A DNA stretch of 64,000 bases from Microbacterium festucae (GTDB lineage Bacteria; Actinomycetota; Actinomycetes; Actinomycetales; Microbacteriaceae). Location of the stretch: NCBI RefSeq assembly GCF_025421715.1, contig NZ_JAOEFC010000001.1, forward strand, positions 1,321,567-1,385,566. Direction: 5' to 3'. The notes under the pieces were generated by a model that was not told the DNA's origin, searched no databases, and saw only the letters and a program-made list of their open reading frames with translations. Numbering within the stretch: position 1 is the stretch's first letter; every line of letters starts with the position of its first letter. Of the stretch, positions 17,621-26,077 are shown piece after piece. The translations under genes and the position numbers were made by a program.

Positions 17621-18901
17621 GTGATCGATCTCGCTCTGCTCCGCGACAACCCGGACCTCGTCAAGCGCTCGCAGGTGGCGCGCGGGGAGTCGCCCGAGTC
17701 GGTCGACGAGGCCATCGAGGCCGACCGTGCCCGCCGCGCGGCCATCACCACGTTCGAAGAGCTGCGCGCCGCCCAGAACGCGCACGGCAAGACCGTCGCC
17801 AAGGCGCCCAAAGACGAGAAGGCGGCGCTGGTGGCGCAGGCCAAGCAGCTCAGCGACGACGTCAAGCAGGCGCAGCTGGCGGTCACCGCCGCCGAAGAGG
17901 CGGCCACCGCCGCCCTCGCCCGCATCGAGAACATCGTGCTCGAGGGCGTGCCCGCCGGCGGCGAGGCCGACTTCGTCACGCTGCGCACCCACGGCGAGGT
18001 GCCCTCCTTCGACTTCGAGCCGCTCGACCACCTCGCCCTCGGCGAGAAGCTCGGCGCCATCGACATGGAGCGCGGCACGAAGGTGTCGGGCTCGCGCTTC
18101 TACTTCCTCACCGGCATCGGCGCGCGCCTCGAGTACGCGATCATGTCGCTGGCGCTGCAGCGGGCGCTGGATGCCGGGTTCACGCCGATCATCCCGCCCA
18201 CGCTCGTGCGCCCCGAGGTGATGCGCGGCACCGGTTTCCTCGGGCAGCACTCCGCCGAGGTGTACCGCCTCGAAGAAGACGACCTCTACCTCGTCGGCAC
18301 GAGCGAGGTGCCCCTCGCGGGCTACCACATGGACGAGATCCTCGACCTCGCCCCGGGCGCCAAGCGCTACGCCGGCTGGTCGACGTGCTACCGCCGCGAG
18401 GCGGGCTCGTACGGCAAAGACACCCGCGGCATCATCCGCGTGCACCAGTTCAACAAGCTCGAGATGTTCGTCTACACGACCCCCGAGGATGCCGAGGCCG
18501 AGCACCTGCGCCTGGTCGCGATGCAGGAGGCCATGCTGCAGGACCTCGGGCTGAGCTACCGGGTCATCGACGTCGCCGCCGGCGACCTCGGCTCCAGCGC
18601 CGCCCGCAAGTACGACGTCGAGGCGTGGGTGCCCACGCAGGACGCGTACCGCGAGCTCACCAGCACCTCGAACTGCACGACCTACCAGGCCCGTCGCCTC
18701 GACATCCGCTACCGGCCGGCCGTCGAGGCCGGGGGAGCGGGCAAGACGACGCCGGTCGCCACGCTCAACGGCACGCTGGCCACCACGCGGTGGATCGTGG
18801 CGCTGCTCGAGACCCACCAGCGCGCCGACGGGTCGGTCGCCGTGCCCGAGGTGCTGCGCGCCTACCTGGGCGGGCTCGAGGTCATGGAGCCGATCGCGTG
18901 A
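17621..18901 (+). CDS. serS: Seryl-tRNA synthetase
   Basis: Charges tRNA-Ser with serine (426 residues, normal class II length). An N-terminal coiled-coil arm (about 25-105) binds the long variable arm of tRNA-Ser. Class II motif 2 appears as [18 protein letters not shown] and motif 3 as [19 protein letters not shown] 17621 lies directly after a leaderless-type -10. Two serine tRNA genes follow within 4 kb. The stop overlaps the next gene's start. Confidence 0.97.
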   Translation: MIDLALLRDNPDLVKRSQVARGESPESVDEAIEADRARRAAITTFEELRAAQNAHGKTVAKAPKDEKAALVAQAKQLSDDVKQAQLAVTAAEEAATAALARIENIVLEGVPAGGEADFVTLRTHGEVPSFDFEPLDHLALGEKLGAIDMERGTKVSGSRFYFLTGIGARLEYAIMSLALQRALDAGFTPIIPPTLVRPEVMRGTGFLGQHSAEVYRLEEDDLYLVGTSEVPLAGYHMDEILDLAPGAKRYAGWSTCYRREAGSYGKDTRGIIRVHQFNKLEMFVYTTPEDAEAEHLRLVAMQEAMLQDLGLSYRVIDVAAGDLGSSAARKYDVEAWVPTQDAYRELTSTSNCTTYQARRLDIRYRPAVEAGGAGKTTPVATLNGTLATTRWIVALLETHQRADGSVAVPEVLRAYLGGLEVMEPIA

Positions 18902-19833
18902 GCCACGCCCATCTCCCGCGCACGGGCGAGGTCGAGATCGTGCCGCCCACCGAGGCGGCCGAGATCGTCGAAGAGATCGCGGGCGACGCCGAAGACCCCC
19001 GGGTCGACGCACCGCGCCTGCTCATCGCGCTCGATGTCGACGGCACGGTGCTGCTCGAAGACGAGACGCTCAGCCCCGGCGTCCTGGATGCCGTCGCCCA
19101 CGCGCACCGCGCCGGGCACGAGGTCATGCTCGCCACCGGCCGGTCGTGGGAGGGCACGCGCGGCATCCTGCGGGTGCTGACGCTGGCGCCGGAGTATGTC
19201 GTGTGCTCCAACGGGGCCGTGATCATGAAGCGTCTGCGCGACCTCGACGGGGGCCCGGGCGACCTGGCCGACGAGACGCAGTACGAGCGTTTCCACGTCG
19301 AGACGTTCGATCCGGCCGAGGTGCTGCAGCTGTTGCGCGAGCACCTGCCCGACGCGAAGTACATGGTCGAGCTCGCCGACGGGCGCCGGCTCTACACCGA
19401 GCATCTCGACGACTGGAACCTGCAGCGCGCCTCGCGGGTGTCGTTCGACGAGCTGTCGGCGCAGCCGGTGTGCCGCGTCGTGGTGGTCTCGCCCGACGAG
19501 ACCGACGGCGACTTCGTCGACCTGGTGTCGCGCATCGGGCTCAACAAGGTGTCGTATGCCGTGGGCTGGTCGGCCTGGCTCGACATCGCCCCGCACGGGG
19601 TCGACAAGTCCACCGCGCTCGAGCGCGTGCGCGCCTGGCTGGGCGTGGCGCCCGCCGACGTGCTGGTGATGGGCGACGGACGTAACGATGTCGGCATGTT
19701 CCGGTGGGCCAAGGCCCACGGCGGGCGCGCCATCGCCATGGGCCAGGGCCCCGACGAGGTGCTCAGCGAGGCCGGCGAGATCACGGCATCCGTGCATGCC
19801 GGCGGCGTCGCCGACGTGCTGCGCCTGCTCTGA
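18898..19833 (+). CDS. HAD-superfamily hydrolase (Cof-type phosphatase)
   Basis: 311-residue Cof/YidA-like phosphatase. Motif I is LDVDGT (45-50) with the nucleophile Asp; motif IV is [14 protein letters not shown] with the metal-binding acids; a C2-type cap lies between. About 38 acidic residues precede motif I. GTG 18898 overlaps the serS stop (GTGA). It would dephosphorylate a sugar phosphate or cofactor. Its position directly after serS looks conserved in related actinobacteria, but the substrate is unknown. Confidence 0.88.
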   Translation: MSHAHLPRTGEVEIVPPTEAAEIVEEIAGDAEDPRVDAPRLLIALDVDGTVLLEDETLSPGVLDAVAHAHRAGHEVMLATGRSWEGTRGILRVLTLAPEYVVCSNGAVIMKRLRDLDGGPGDLADETQYERFHVETFDPAEVLQLLREHLPDAKYMVELADGRRLYTEHLDDWNLQRASRVSFDELSAQPVCRVVVVSPDETDGDFVDLVSRIGLNKVSYAVGWSAWLDIAPHGVDKSTALERVRAWLGVAPADVLVMGDGRNDVGMFRWAKAHGGRAIAMGQGPDEVLSEAGEITASVHAGGVADVLRLL

Positions 19834-19990
19834 CCTGGGGTTGTCCACCCGGGCCAGGCCGCGCCACCCCGGCCGCACCGCCGCGGTTCGCGGCGTGCCT
19901 TTCAGCGCCTCCACAGCCGCCCGCCGCCAGAATGTGAGGGGTCCCTCTACTAGACTCGACCCCTGTTCGATGGATGCTGTCTGTCTGTCG

Positions 19991-20075
19991 GGAGGGTTGT
20001 CCGAGCGGCCGAAGGACCCGGTCTTGAAAACCGGTGGGCAGCAATGTCCCGTGGGTTCGAATCCCACACCCTCCG
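19991..20075 (+). tRNA. tRNA-Ser (anticodon TGA)
   Basis: 85-base tRNA with 7-bp acceptor stem ggagggt/accctcc, anticodon loop cttgaaa (anticodon tga, reads UCA), a long class II variable arm and a T-loop with gttcgaatc. CCA is not encoded. The stretch 19834-19990 before it contains TAGACT (19951-19956) as a possible -10. Confidence 0.95.
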
Positions 20076-20110
20076 CATCTCCTGCGGCGTGAGCACCCGA
20101 AAGGATCCCC

Positions 20111-21421
20111 GTGAGCGAACGCACCTCGGCCAAGAGCCGTCGCCTGCCCGTCGCCCGTCACGGCATCCTGCGCTCGCCGAACCCGATCACGCAGATCCTC
20201 ACGGTGCTGGGCGCGATCGTCGCCGTCGTGGTGGTGAGCGTGGGCACCGTGGGTGCCTTCTACGTGTGGGACGCGGCCAACGCCCTCGAGACCACCAGCG
20301 TCTCCATCGGCGAAGACGAGGGGCAGCTGCCGCCGACGCTCGGTGAGATCGAGGGCGGCGCGAACATCCTCGTCGTCGGCACCGACTCGTGCGAGGGTCA
20401 GGACCTCGCGCTGTTCCCGCGCTGCGCCGCCAAGGACGCGCCGGGCGAGCGCAACGACGTGACCATGCTGGTGCACATCAGCGACAGCCCGCGCCGGGTG
20501 ACCGTGGTCTCGTTCCCGCGCGACATGGTCGTGCCGATCCCGTCGTGCCCCCGTGAAGACGGCGCCGGCAGCTACTCGTCGATGAGCGCGCAGATGCTCA
20601 ACTCGTCGTACGGCTACGGCGGCCTCGCGTGCACCGTGCTCACGATCGAGAACCTCACCGGTGTCGACATCCAGTACGCGGCATCCGTGCGCTGGACCGG
20701 TGTCATCAACATCTCCGACGCGATCGGCGGCGTGAACGTCTGCCTCTCCGAAGACGTGAGCGACCCCCACACGGGCCTCAACCTCACCGCCGGCGAGCAC
20801 TCGCTCGTGGGCGCCGAGGCGCTGCAGTTCCTGCGGATGCGTCACGGCATCGGCGACGGCTCCGACCTCGGCCGCATCTCCAACCAGCAGCAGTTCATGA
20901 GTTCGCTCGTGCGCACGCTGCAGTCCGACGGTGTGCTGGCCAACCCCGGCACGCTGTTGAACCTCGCCAACACCGCGGTGTCGCAGGTCAAGAGCGGCCA
21001 GCTGCTGCTGAGCGACACGCTCGCCAACCCGCAGCGCATGGTGCAGATCGCCATGGCGGTGCGCAGCGTCCCCTATTCCGACATCGTGTTCGTGCAGTAC
21101 CCGACGGTGTATGCCGACGGTGGTGCCCGCGTGCAGCCTGTGAAGGCCGCCGCCGATGTGCTCTTCGACGCCCTCGCCGCCAACGAGCCCCTCGTGCTCA
21201 CCGGTGCGACCAGCGGCGGCTACGGCACCGAGGTCGTCGGCGAGGCCACCGCGCCCACCCCCACGCCCACCGCGACCGGCACGCCGGCTCCCGGGTCGAC
21301 GGCCACGCCCGCGCCGACCGATGCCGCCACGCCCGCGCCGACCGAGACCGCCGTCGAACTGCCCTCGCAGATCACCGGCCAGACGGCCGCGCAGGTCACC
21401 TGCACCGTGGCCCAGCGCTGA
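20111..21421 (+). CDS. LytR-CpsA-Psr (LCP) family protein
   Basis: 436-residue membrane-anchored protein that probably transfers lipid-linked glycopolymers to peptidoglycan. A cytoplasmic basic N-terminus is followed by one membrane helix (about 29-52), then the LCP domain: ANILVVGTDSCEG, NDVTMLVHISDSPRRVTVVSFPRDM with the conserved Arg/Asp set, and EALQFLRMRHG...DLGRISNQQQF. The C-terminal 60 residues are Thr/Pro/Ala repeats, likely a cell-wall-spanning tail. GTG 20111 follows a cgaaagga site. It stands alone between two tRNA genes. Confidence 0.92.
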   Translation: MSERTSAKSRRLPVARHGILRSPNPITQILTVLGAIVAVVVVSVGTVGAFYVWDAANALETTSVSIGEDEGQLPPTLGEIEGGANILVVGTDSCEGQDLALFPRCAAKDAPGERNDVTMLVHISDSPRRVTVVSFPRDMVVPIPSCPREDGAGSYSSMSAQMLNSSYGYGGLACTVLTIENLTGVDIQYAASVRWTGVINISDAIGGVNVCLSEDVSDPHTGLNLTAGEHSLVGAEALQFLRMRHGIGDGSDLGRISNQQQFMSSLVRTLQSDGVLANPGTLLNLANTAVSQVKSGQLLLSDTLANPQRMVQIAMAVRSVPYSDIVFVQYPTVYADGGARVQPVKAAADVLFDALAANEPLVLTGATSGGYGTEVVGEATAPTPTPTATGTPAPGSTATPAPTDAATPAPTETAVELPSQITGQTAAQVTCTVAQR

Positions 21422-21537
21422 CCTGGTCGACGGGGTTTCGGCGGCGGGTTCGCATCGAGGGTCTGCCGCGGCGCGCGCCGGATGCCGCGGCATCCGCACC
21501 CGGTCGTGCTCGGTTCGGAGAGTGGGTGCGGAACGGT

Positions 21538-21543
21538 TATGAT
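21538..21543 (+). promoter_or_regulatory. -10 box of tRNA-Ser(GCT)
   Basis: TATGAT at 21538-21543, with TTCGGA 18 bases upstream as a weak -35, 38 bases before the mature tRNA 5' end. It sits in a clearly A/T-richer spot of the gap 21422-21581. Confidence 0.5.
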
Positions 21544-21581
21544 TGCCGGGTGCATTCGCGCCGTTTCGCGTCGAATGCCAT

Positions 21582-21673
21582 GGAGACGTCGCATAGTCAG
21601 GCCTAGTGCACCACCCTGCTAAGGTGGAGTCCTCGCAAGGGGACCGAGGGTTCAAATCCCTCCGTCTCCGCCA
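21582..21673 (+). tRNA. tRNA-Ser (anticodon GCT), island integration site
   Basis: Acceptor stem ggagacg (21582-21588) pairs with cgtctcc (21663-21669); discriminator g, then encoded CCA (21671-21673). Anticodon loop ctgctaa gives GCT (reads AGC/AGU). It has a long variable arm. The 3' half (21614-21673) is repeated at 28092-28151, so this tRNA is split between host 5' and possibly element-derived 3' sequence but remains intact. Confidence 0.95.
21614..21673 (+). repeat. attL: tRNA 3' half, core repeat copy 1
   Basis: 60 bases from the anticodon stem to the CCA end, matching 28092-28151 except T21667 versus C28145. T21667 pairs with A21584 of the acceptor stem, so this copy makes the functional tRNA. 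Confidence 0.85.
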
Positions 21674-22830
21674 TTTTTTGGCTGATCAGAGCCGGTTTTC
21701 TTCCCCAGACTGGTGTCCATTGCGTGGTCATTCGCGTTCTCAGGAATATCGCGAGGGTCCCGTGGGGGTCCCGACGACAGCTCGTTGAGGCGGCGCAGGC
21801 CCTCGATCGTCTGCTGCTCGCCGAGGACGTGAGCGTAGACCTTGAGCACGGTGCGCGGGTCGTCGCCGAGCCATTCGGCGACCTGGTTGATCGGGACGCC
21901 GGCGCGAAGCCACTGGGATGCGCAGTAGTGCCGCAGCATGTGGGGACGCTTGCGTGGTGCTGTCATCGACCAGCGCGTGAAGCGCCGGTAGAGGTTCATC
22001 CGCAACTGCCGGCCCTTGGGACTCGTGAACAGATGTGCTTCGGGGCGCTTCCCGGCCGCTGCCTCGCGGGCGAGTTGCCGCGCGCGATCCGTGAGCGGCA
22101 CGGCGCGCTCGCCGTTGGCCGTCTTGGGCGCCTTCTCGTCGTAGCCCTCCGACTGCGCCCGCCGCACCCAGACCGCGGGGAACGGAACGTCTTGGAGATC
22201 AGCGACGCGCAGCGCCCGTGTCTCGGACCAGCGCAGGCCGGTCAGGGAGGTCCACTCGGTGATCGTCACGTAGTGCGCCGAAGCCGCGCGCTGCGCCGCG
22301 AGCGTCGCGGCGAGACTTTCCGCCGTGAACCACTCATCGGCGGGCTTCTGGCTCGCGCCAGGCGGCAAGTCAACGCCGCGAACGGGATGCGCGGCAACGT
22401 ACTTCTCGCGCATCGCGTAGGTGAACAGGGCGCTGAGCGTGGTGCGCGTCCGCGCGACGGTGGAGCGCCCTTTGATCTTGAGCTGATCGGTGAGGAAGCC
22501 GAGCACGTCGGCCTCGCTGACCGAGCCGATCGGTCGTGCCTTGAGCTTCGCGGGGAGGGCAGCGAGGTTGTCGCGGTCGGTGCGATGCGAGTGCGCCGAG
22601 ACCTGGGAGGTGCGCGCCGCGAGGAACGAGGCAACAACCTCGCCCAGGGGCGTCTTGGCCTTCTGCGGCGGAAGGAGTCGCGTTCGCCGCGAGTCGGTAT
22701 CAGTAGCGGCGCGACCAAGCGCCGGGCGGGGTTGGTTGACTTCGGCGGGCCAAGAGCGTCGAGCCAGCGAGAGGGCGGGCTTTCCGTAGACTCCGAATCG
22801 TGGGTGCTGACCGCGAGGACGTGACGACAT
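21652..22830 (-). CDS. Tyrosine recombinase / site-specific integrase
   Basis: Catalyses integration and excision of the island at tRNA-Ser. A SAM-like core-binding domain (AKTPLGEVVASFLAARTSQV onward) is followed by the catalytic domain with LTGLRWSETRAL (first Arg), HMLRHYCASQWLR (His-x-x-Arg), VAEWLGDDPRTVLKVYAHV (Trp in place of the second His, then the Tyr nucleophile). Its stop lies inside the tRNA repeat. ATG 22830 is tentative: it overlaps the divergent kinase gene by 31 bases, and in-frame starts at 22899 or 22917 are possible. The first 60 residues do not resemble the usual integrase arm-binding domain. Confidence 0.88.
   Translation of the reverse strand: MSSRPRGQHPRFGVYGKPALSLARRSWPAEVNQPRPALGRAATDTDSRRTRLLPPQKAKTPLGEVVASFLAARTSQVSAHSHRTDRDNLAALPAKLKARPIGSVSEADVLGFLTDQLKIKGRSTVARTRTTLSALFTYAMREKYVAAHPVRGVDLPPGASQKPADEWFTAESLAATLAAQRAASAHYVTITEWTSLTGLRWSETRALRVADLQDVPFPAVWVRRAQSEGYDEKAPKTANGERAVPLTDRARQLAREAAAGKRPEAHLFTSPKGRQLRMNLYRRFTRWSMTAPRKRPHMLRHYCASQWLRAGVPINQVAEWLGDDPRTVLKVYAHVLGEQQTIEGLRRLNELSSGPPRDPRDIPENANDHAMDTSLGKKTGSDQPKNGGDGGI
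21753..21772. repeat. Island end repeat, third partial copy (possible arm site)
   Basis: GAGGGTCCCGTGGGGGTCCC, inside the integrase 3' coding end 80 bases from attL, is identical to 27991-28010 near attR and one base different from the copy at 24534. It contains two direct GGGTCCC words, as expected for integrase arm-type binding sites (inference). Confidence 0.5.
22787..22799 (+). promoter_or_regulatory. Leaderless -10 for the kinase gene
   Basis: TAGACT (22787-22792) ends seven bases before GTG 22800, the leaderless arrangement seen elsewhere in the window. It supports GTG 22800 rather than GTG 22821 as the kinase start. Confidence 0.45.
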
Positions 22831-23729
22831 GGGAGTTTCTGCGTGTCGAAACTCGCGGTGCCTCGGAGAAAGTGTGGCTCTCCCAGCCAGGTGGTTCATC
22901 AACGCGTCCTGAGACACATTGGCTTTTCAAACCGGCCACCGTGCAGAGCAATGGCAATCGGCAAGTGGGCGACTGGGCCGAGGCCGTTGCGGCGACCATC
23001 GCCGACGACCTGGATGTCCCGGCTGCTGAGGCCCGGCTAGCCGTGCGCGGCGGGGTCGAAGGCGTCATCACGCGAAACGTGCGGCCGGCTGAGTACGACA
23101 TGGACACGGGTCGTCTCGCGATGCTGGATCGGATTAACGTCCACCTTCGTGATTCGCTGCGGGACCGATCGGCGTCGATCGGCCACTCGCTGGACAACAT
23201 CCGTCGAACTCTGGATGGGTATGCGGCGCCTCCGCAGACGGCGTCATGGGCCGCGTGTGCAGCGTACGACGTGTTCGTCGGGTATCTGATTCTTGACGCG
23301 TTGATCGGGAACGGTGACCGCCACGAGCAGAACTGGTCTGTGCTCCGTGCCCGGTCCAGCGAAGGCCCAGCCGACGCGCTGGCGCCGGCGTATGATATGG
23401 AAGCGAGTCTGGGTTTTCAGTTGACGGATGACGCGAGGGCTGCCAGGCTTCGCGATCCGGGAGCGCTTGAGTCATTCGCCTCGAAGGGTCTGGCACGCCG
23501 CTTCGACGGGGACTTGAAAACCTCGCTGGTTGATCTTGCGGCACGAGCCACGCAGAACTGCAGCGACGCGGGAAGAGCACGCATCGCGAGCTTGTTGGAG
23601 TCGGTAGAACGCGCTGATTTCGAAGCGATGCTTGCCCCTCATGGCGGAGTGTCGGAGGTCACGCGTAGGTTCGCAGGTGCAGTGTTAGAGATCAATGGAA
23701 GGAGGATCCAGGATGCCATCCGTGCTTGA
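22800..23729 (+). CDS. HipA-like / CtkA-type serine-threonine kinase
   Basis: 309 residues covering a minimal HipA-fold kinase without the HipA N-terminal subdomain. Visible elements: WLFKP with the ATP-binding Lys (about 43), DWAEAVAATIA with the helix-C Glu, the catalytic loop LIGNGDRHEQNWSVL (Asp, His, Asn) and the metal-binding Asp in APAYDMEASLG. HipA-type kinases phosphorylate translation components such as aminoacyl-tRNA synthetases and act as toxins; CtkA relatives phosphorylate other proteins. The gene overlaps the next one by 17 bases, so the two are one translational unit. No HipB-like DNA-binding antitoxin is adjacent. Target unknown. Confidence 0.75.
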   Translation: MGADREDVTTWEFLRVETRGASEKVWLSQPGGSSTRPETHWLFKPATVQSNGNRQVGDWAEAVAATIADDLDVPAAEARLAVRGGVEGVITRNVRPAEYDMDTGRLAMLDRINVHLRDSLRDRSASIGHSLDNIRRTLDGYAAPPQTASWAACAAYDVFVGYLILDALIGNGDRHEQNWSVLRARSSEGPADALAPAYDMEASLGFQLTDDARAARLRDPGALESFASKGLARRFDGDLKTSLVDLAARATQNCSDAGRARIASLLESVERADFEAMLAPHGGVSEVTRRFAGAVLEINGRRIQDAIRA

Positions 23730-24522
23730 AGCGCCTACTGCTGATGTCGTGACCGAGACCGAGTTGCTCGTTGTCTGGCAGCAGCCCAGCACACGCGCGA
23801 TGATTCCCGTCGGGGTCCTTACGTTCGATGGCGAGACTTACGCGTTCGAGTACCTTCCGAACGTTGCTCACGTCGCAGAGTTCAGGCCGTTGCTCGGCTT
23901 CCGCGACCTCACCAAGAGATACGAGAGCGACGAACTGTTCCCGCTATTCCATGAGCGGGTGATGGACCCTACTCGTCCAGATTTTGTCCGCGTGCTTGAC
24001 GGGTTGAGCCTTGATCCCGCCTCTGCGACTCCATGGGAGCAGCTCGTTCGTTCAGGTGGCTCCTCGGAGGGGGACACGCTCCAGGTCACTCCCTTCCCTC
24101 GCGAGAGCACAGAGGGCTGGACCTGTACCGCCCTGGCGGCAGGGGTCCGGTATCTTGCCAAGAAGACCGTTACGACGACCGACGGCCAGACGCGTCTCTA
24201 CTCGGATGTCGAACTCGAAGCTCTCTTGGGTGGGCTTGTCCCCGGCCAGCCCCTCCGAGTCATCGCGGAGGTCGGGAACGACTACAACGCCGACGCTCAA
24301 CTGTTTTTCACGGAGCACGATGAGCCTGTCGGGTACGTGCCTGACTGGCTTGCGAAGCTCACGGCGCCCTGCCTTCACGACGGAACAAGCGTCCGAGCGG
24401 TTGTTGACCGTGTCAACGGGCTGAGTGCGGGGTGGCATCTTCGCGTGCTCGTGACTCTTCACGTTGGGGAGTCCTTTGCGGATCTACAGAGTCGGCTCGA
24501 CGCCGCCACTTGCTCTTACTGA
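23713..24522 (+). CDS. HipA N-terminal-like plus HIRAN-like protein
   Basis: 269 residues with ATG 23713 preceded by AAGGAGGAT. The N-terminal half (about 15-110: VGVLTFDGETYAFEYL, GFRDLTKRYESDELFPLFHERVM, LVRSGGSSEGDTLQV) has the pattern of the HipA N-terminal subdomain that in split HipBST systems is the separate protein HipS. The C-terminal half (about 140-255) has RVIAEVGNDYNADAQLFFTEHDEPVGYVPDWLAKLT and WHLRVLVTL, resembling a HIRAN domain, which in helicases binds DNA 3' ends. It overlaps the kinase gene and is probably its partner or neutraliser. The domain calls rest on motif recognition only. Confidence 0.6.
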   Translation: MPSVLEAPTADVVTETELLVVWQQPSTRAMIPVGVLTFDGETYAFEYLPNVAHVAEFRPLLGFRDLTKRYESDELFPLFHERVMDPTRPDFVRVLDGLSLDPASATPWEQLVRSGGSSEGDTLQVTPFPRESTEGWTCTALAAGVRYLAKKTVTTTDGQTRLYSDVELEALLGGLVPGQPLRVIAEVGNDYNADAQLFFTEHDEPVGYVPDWLAKLTAPCLHDGTSVRAVVDRVNGLSAGWHLRVLVTLHVGESFADLQSRLDAATCSY

Positions 24523-24531
24523 TCCGCGTGC

Positions 24532-24633
24532 CCGAGGGTCCCGTGGGGATCCCAGCGTCCGATGACACCGCCGAATCCAGCGTGTTCCACGTGCAGGAAC
24601 CCATGATTCCTTCACCACATGCATACGTCGCAG
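24532..24633 (+). repeat. Internal copy of the island's right-end repeat
   Basis: 24532-24602 matches 27989-28059 at 70 of 71 bases; weaker similarity (about 20/31) continues to gtcgcag at 24633. After it, 24634-24665 keeps a degenerate likeness to the tRNA core (ccct...gtggagt..ctcg). The gap 24523-24868 contains this repeat and then about 200 bases with no convincing gene; an ATG frame from 24603 to 24872 has no ribosome binding site and starts inside the repeat. Confidence 0.8.
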
Positions 24634-24868
24634 TTCCCTTGGAAGAGTGGAGTTTCTCGAACGAACTTCCCCATGGCGGGACTCTTCGCGGCCGGAAGAT
24701 CTACACGAACACCGCGAACATAACGTCCAAAAGCCAACATGCGCACAAAGTGAAGTTCGGCGCCATCGGTGCGCCAAGATCGATCTGTGAGCCCCGTGCG
24801 GAGCAAGCTTCGACCAGCGGAAGAGGAAGTACTGTGAGGTCCGGCAGTCGTCAATTCGTGGTGGGACC

Positions 24869-26077
24869 ATGAACTTCGGTCGCGTCGTTGATATCGACGA
24901 CGATGCCGATGAGGTTTGGGTCGAGTTCGAGAACGGCAACCGGGTCCCGCTCGACGCGGACAGCGTCCCCAATGGGGCAGAGATCGGTGACCTCCTCTAT
25001 GTCAGCGATCAAGAGATTCGCCGTGCTCCTGCGTCGGCGGTATGGAAACGTGCACTGCAGCTAGTCGCGCGCCTGGTCTCCATTGACGGAGACCGAGTAA
25101 TCCTGCGAGTCGACCGATCGCCACGCGTGGAAGAGCTGGCGGCCATCGAGGATCCAGCACTAGACGCGTACTACTTCCTCGACGGGGACTCCAGGATCTG
25201 GCGCCGGATGACGGACGCAGAGGCGAGCGCGGCCGAGAGCGCCGAGGGTATCGACTTCAGCGTCAACCGATTCGACATCGAAGAGCTCACCCCGGCGTTG
25301 GGCGGTCGTGCCGCGTATGGCGGCATGGCCGAGTGGTTCGACCGGCTCCTGGTCGCGCTCAACGGCAACTTCGACGCGCGCGCGATCGCTGACGGGCGCG
25401 ACTACTCGTCCGGGGCCATCTTCTTCGGCCCGCCGGGGACGGGAAAGACATTCCTCGCCCGGTCGCTCGCCGAGGAAGCCAGTGCCAGCCTGATCACCGT
25501 CAACGGTCCGGAACTCGTCGACCGCTGGTTCGGGTCGACAGAGAGGGCGATGCGCGATCTGTTCGAGACCGGCCGAACCCGGCCCCGTGCGGTGATCTTT
25601 ATCGACGAGTTTGACTCCATCGGTCCTCGGCGCGGACCAGACGTGCACGAGGCGATCAATCGGCAGGTTGGACAGCTTCTGTCGCTGACGGACTCTGCCA
25701 ACCGCGCCGATCGACCGTTCGTCATCGCCGCCACCAACCGGCTCGAAGACGTCGATGAGGGCTTCCTCCGCGCGGGACGCTTCGACTACAAGGTGCCTTT
25801 CGCTCTCCCACACACCGCCGAGCGCGAGCAGATCGTGAAGGCTCAGGCGCCGGAGCTCGCCGTGGACGTGGTGCGATGGATTGCGGCCGCCACCGACGGC
25901 CTCTCGCCCGCACAGCTCGCTCAGGTCTGGCGCGAAGCAGATCATCAGCGAGACAGCGACGGACGCACCACCCGCACCCTCGAGGACGTCCTAGCCGGCC
26001 TCGACGTCGTGCGGGCGGAGCACACGACTGTCGCCCAAGCCCGTGAGCAATGGGAACGAGACAAGGAACGACCGTGA
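24869..26077 (+). CDS. AAA+ ATPase (FtsH/VCP/spastin-like clade)
   Basis: 402 residues. The N-terminal 130 residues (DVWVEFENGNRVPLD-like beta-rich segment) are unassigned and may bind substrate or partner. The single AAA module has Walker A GPPGTGKT (187-194), pore-loop WFGSTE (220-225), Walker B VIFIDEFDS (242-250), sensor 1 ATNR (288-291) and the arginine-finger region LRAGRFD. There is no membrane segment or protease motif, so it probably remodels or disassembles a protein complex as a ring. It is the first gene of a three-gene operon; the next gene's GTG overlaps its stop. Its lower G/C content than the flanks supports recent transfer. Confidence 0.85.
   Translation: MNFGRVVDIDDDADEVWVEFENGNRVPLDADSVPNGAEIGDLLYVSDQEIRRAPASAVWKRALQLVARLVSIDGDRVILRVDRSPRVEELAAIEDPALDAYYFLDGDSRIWRRMTDAEASAAESAEGIDFSVNRFDIEELTPALGGRAAYGGMAEWFDRLLVALNGNFDARAIADGRDYSSGAIFFGPPGTGKTFLARSLAEEASASLITVNGPELVDRWFGSTERAMRDLFETGRTRPRAVIFIDEFDSIGPRRGPDVHEAINRQVGQLLSLTDSANRADRPFVIAATNRLEDVDEGFLRAGRFDYKVPFALPHTAEREQIVKAQAPELAVDVVRWIAAATDGLSPAQLAQVWREADHQRDSDGRTTRTLEDVLAGLDVVRAEHTTVAQAREQWERDKERP

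Noticed and set aside
24603..24872. Plus-strand frame of 89 codons in the island gap
   Set aside because: It starts inside the repeated end sequence, has no ribosome binding site and no recognisable protein features.
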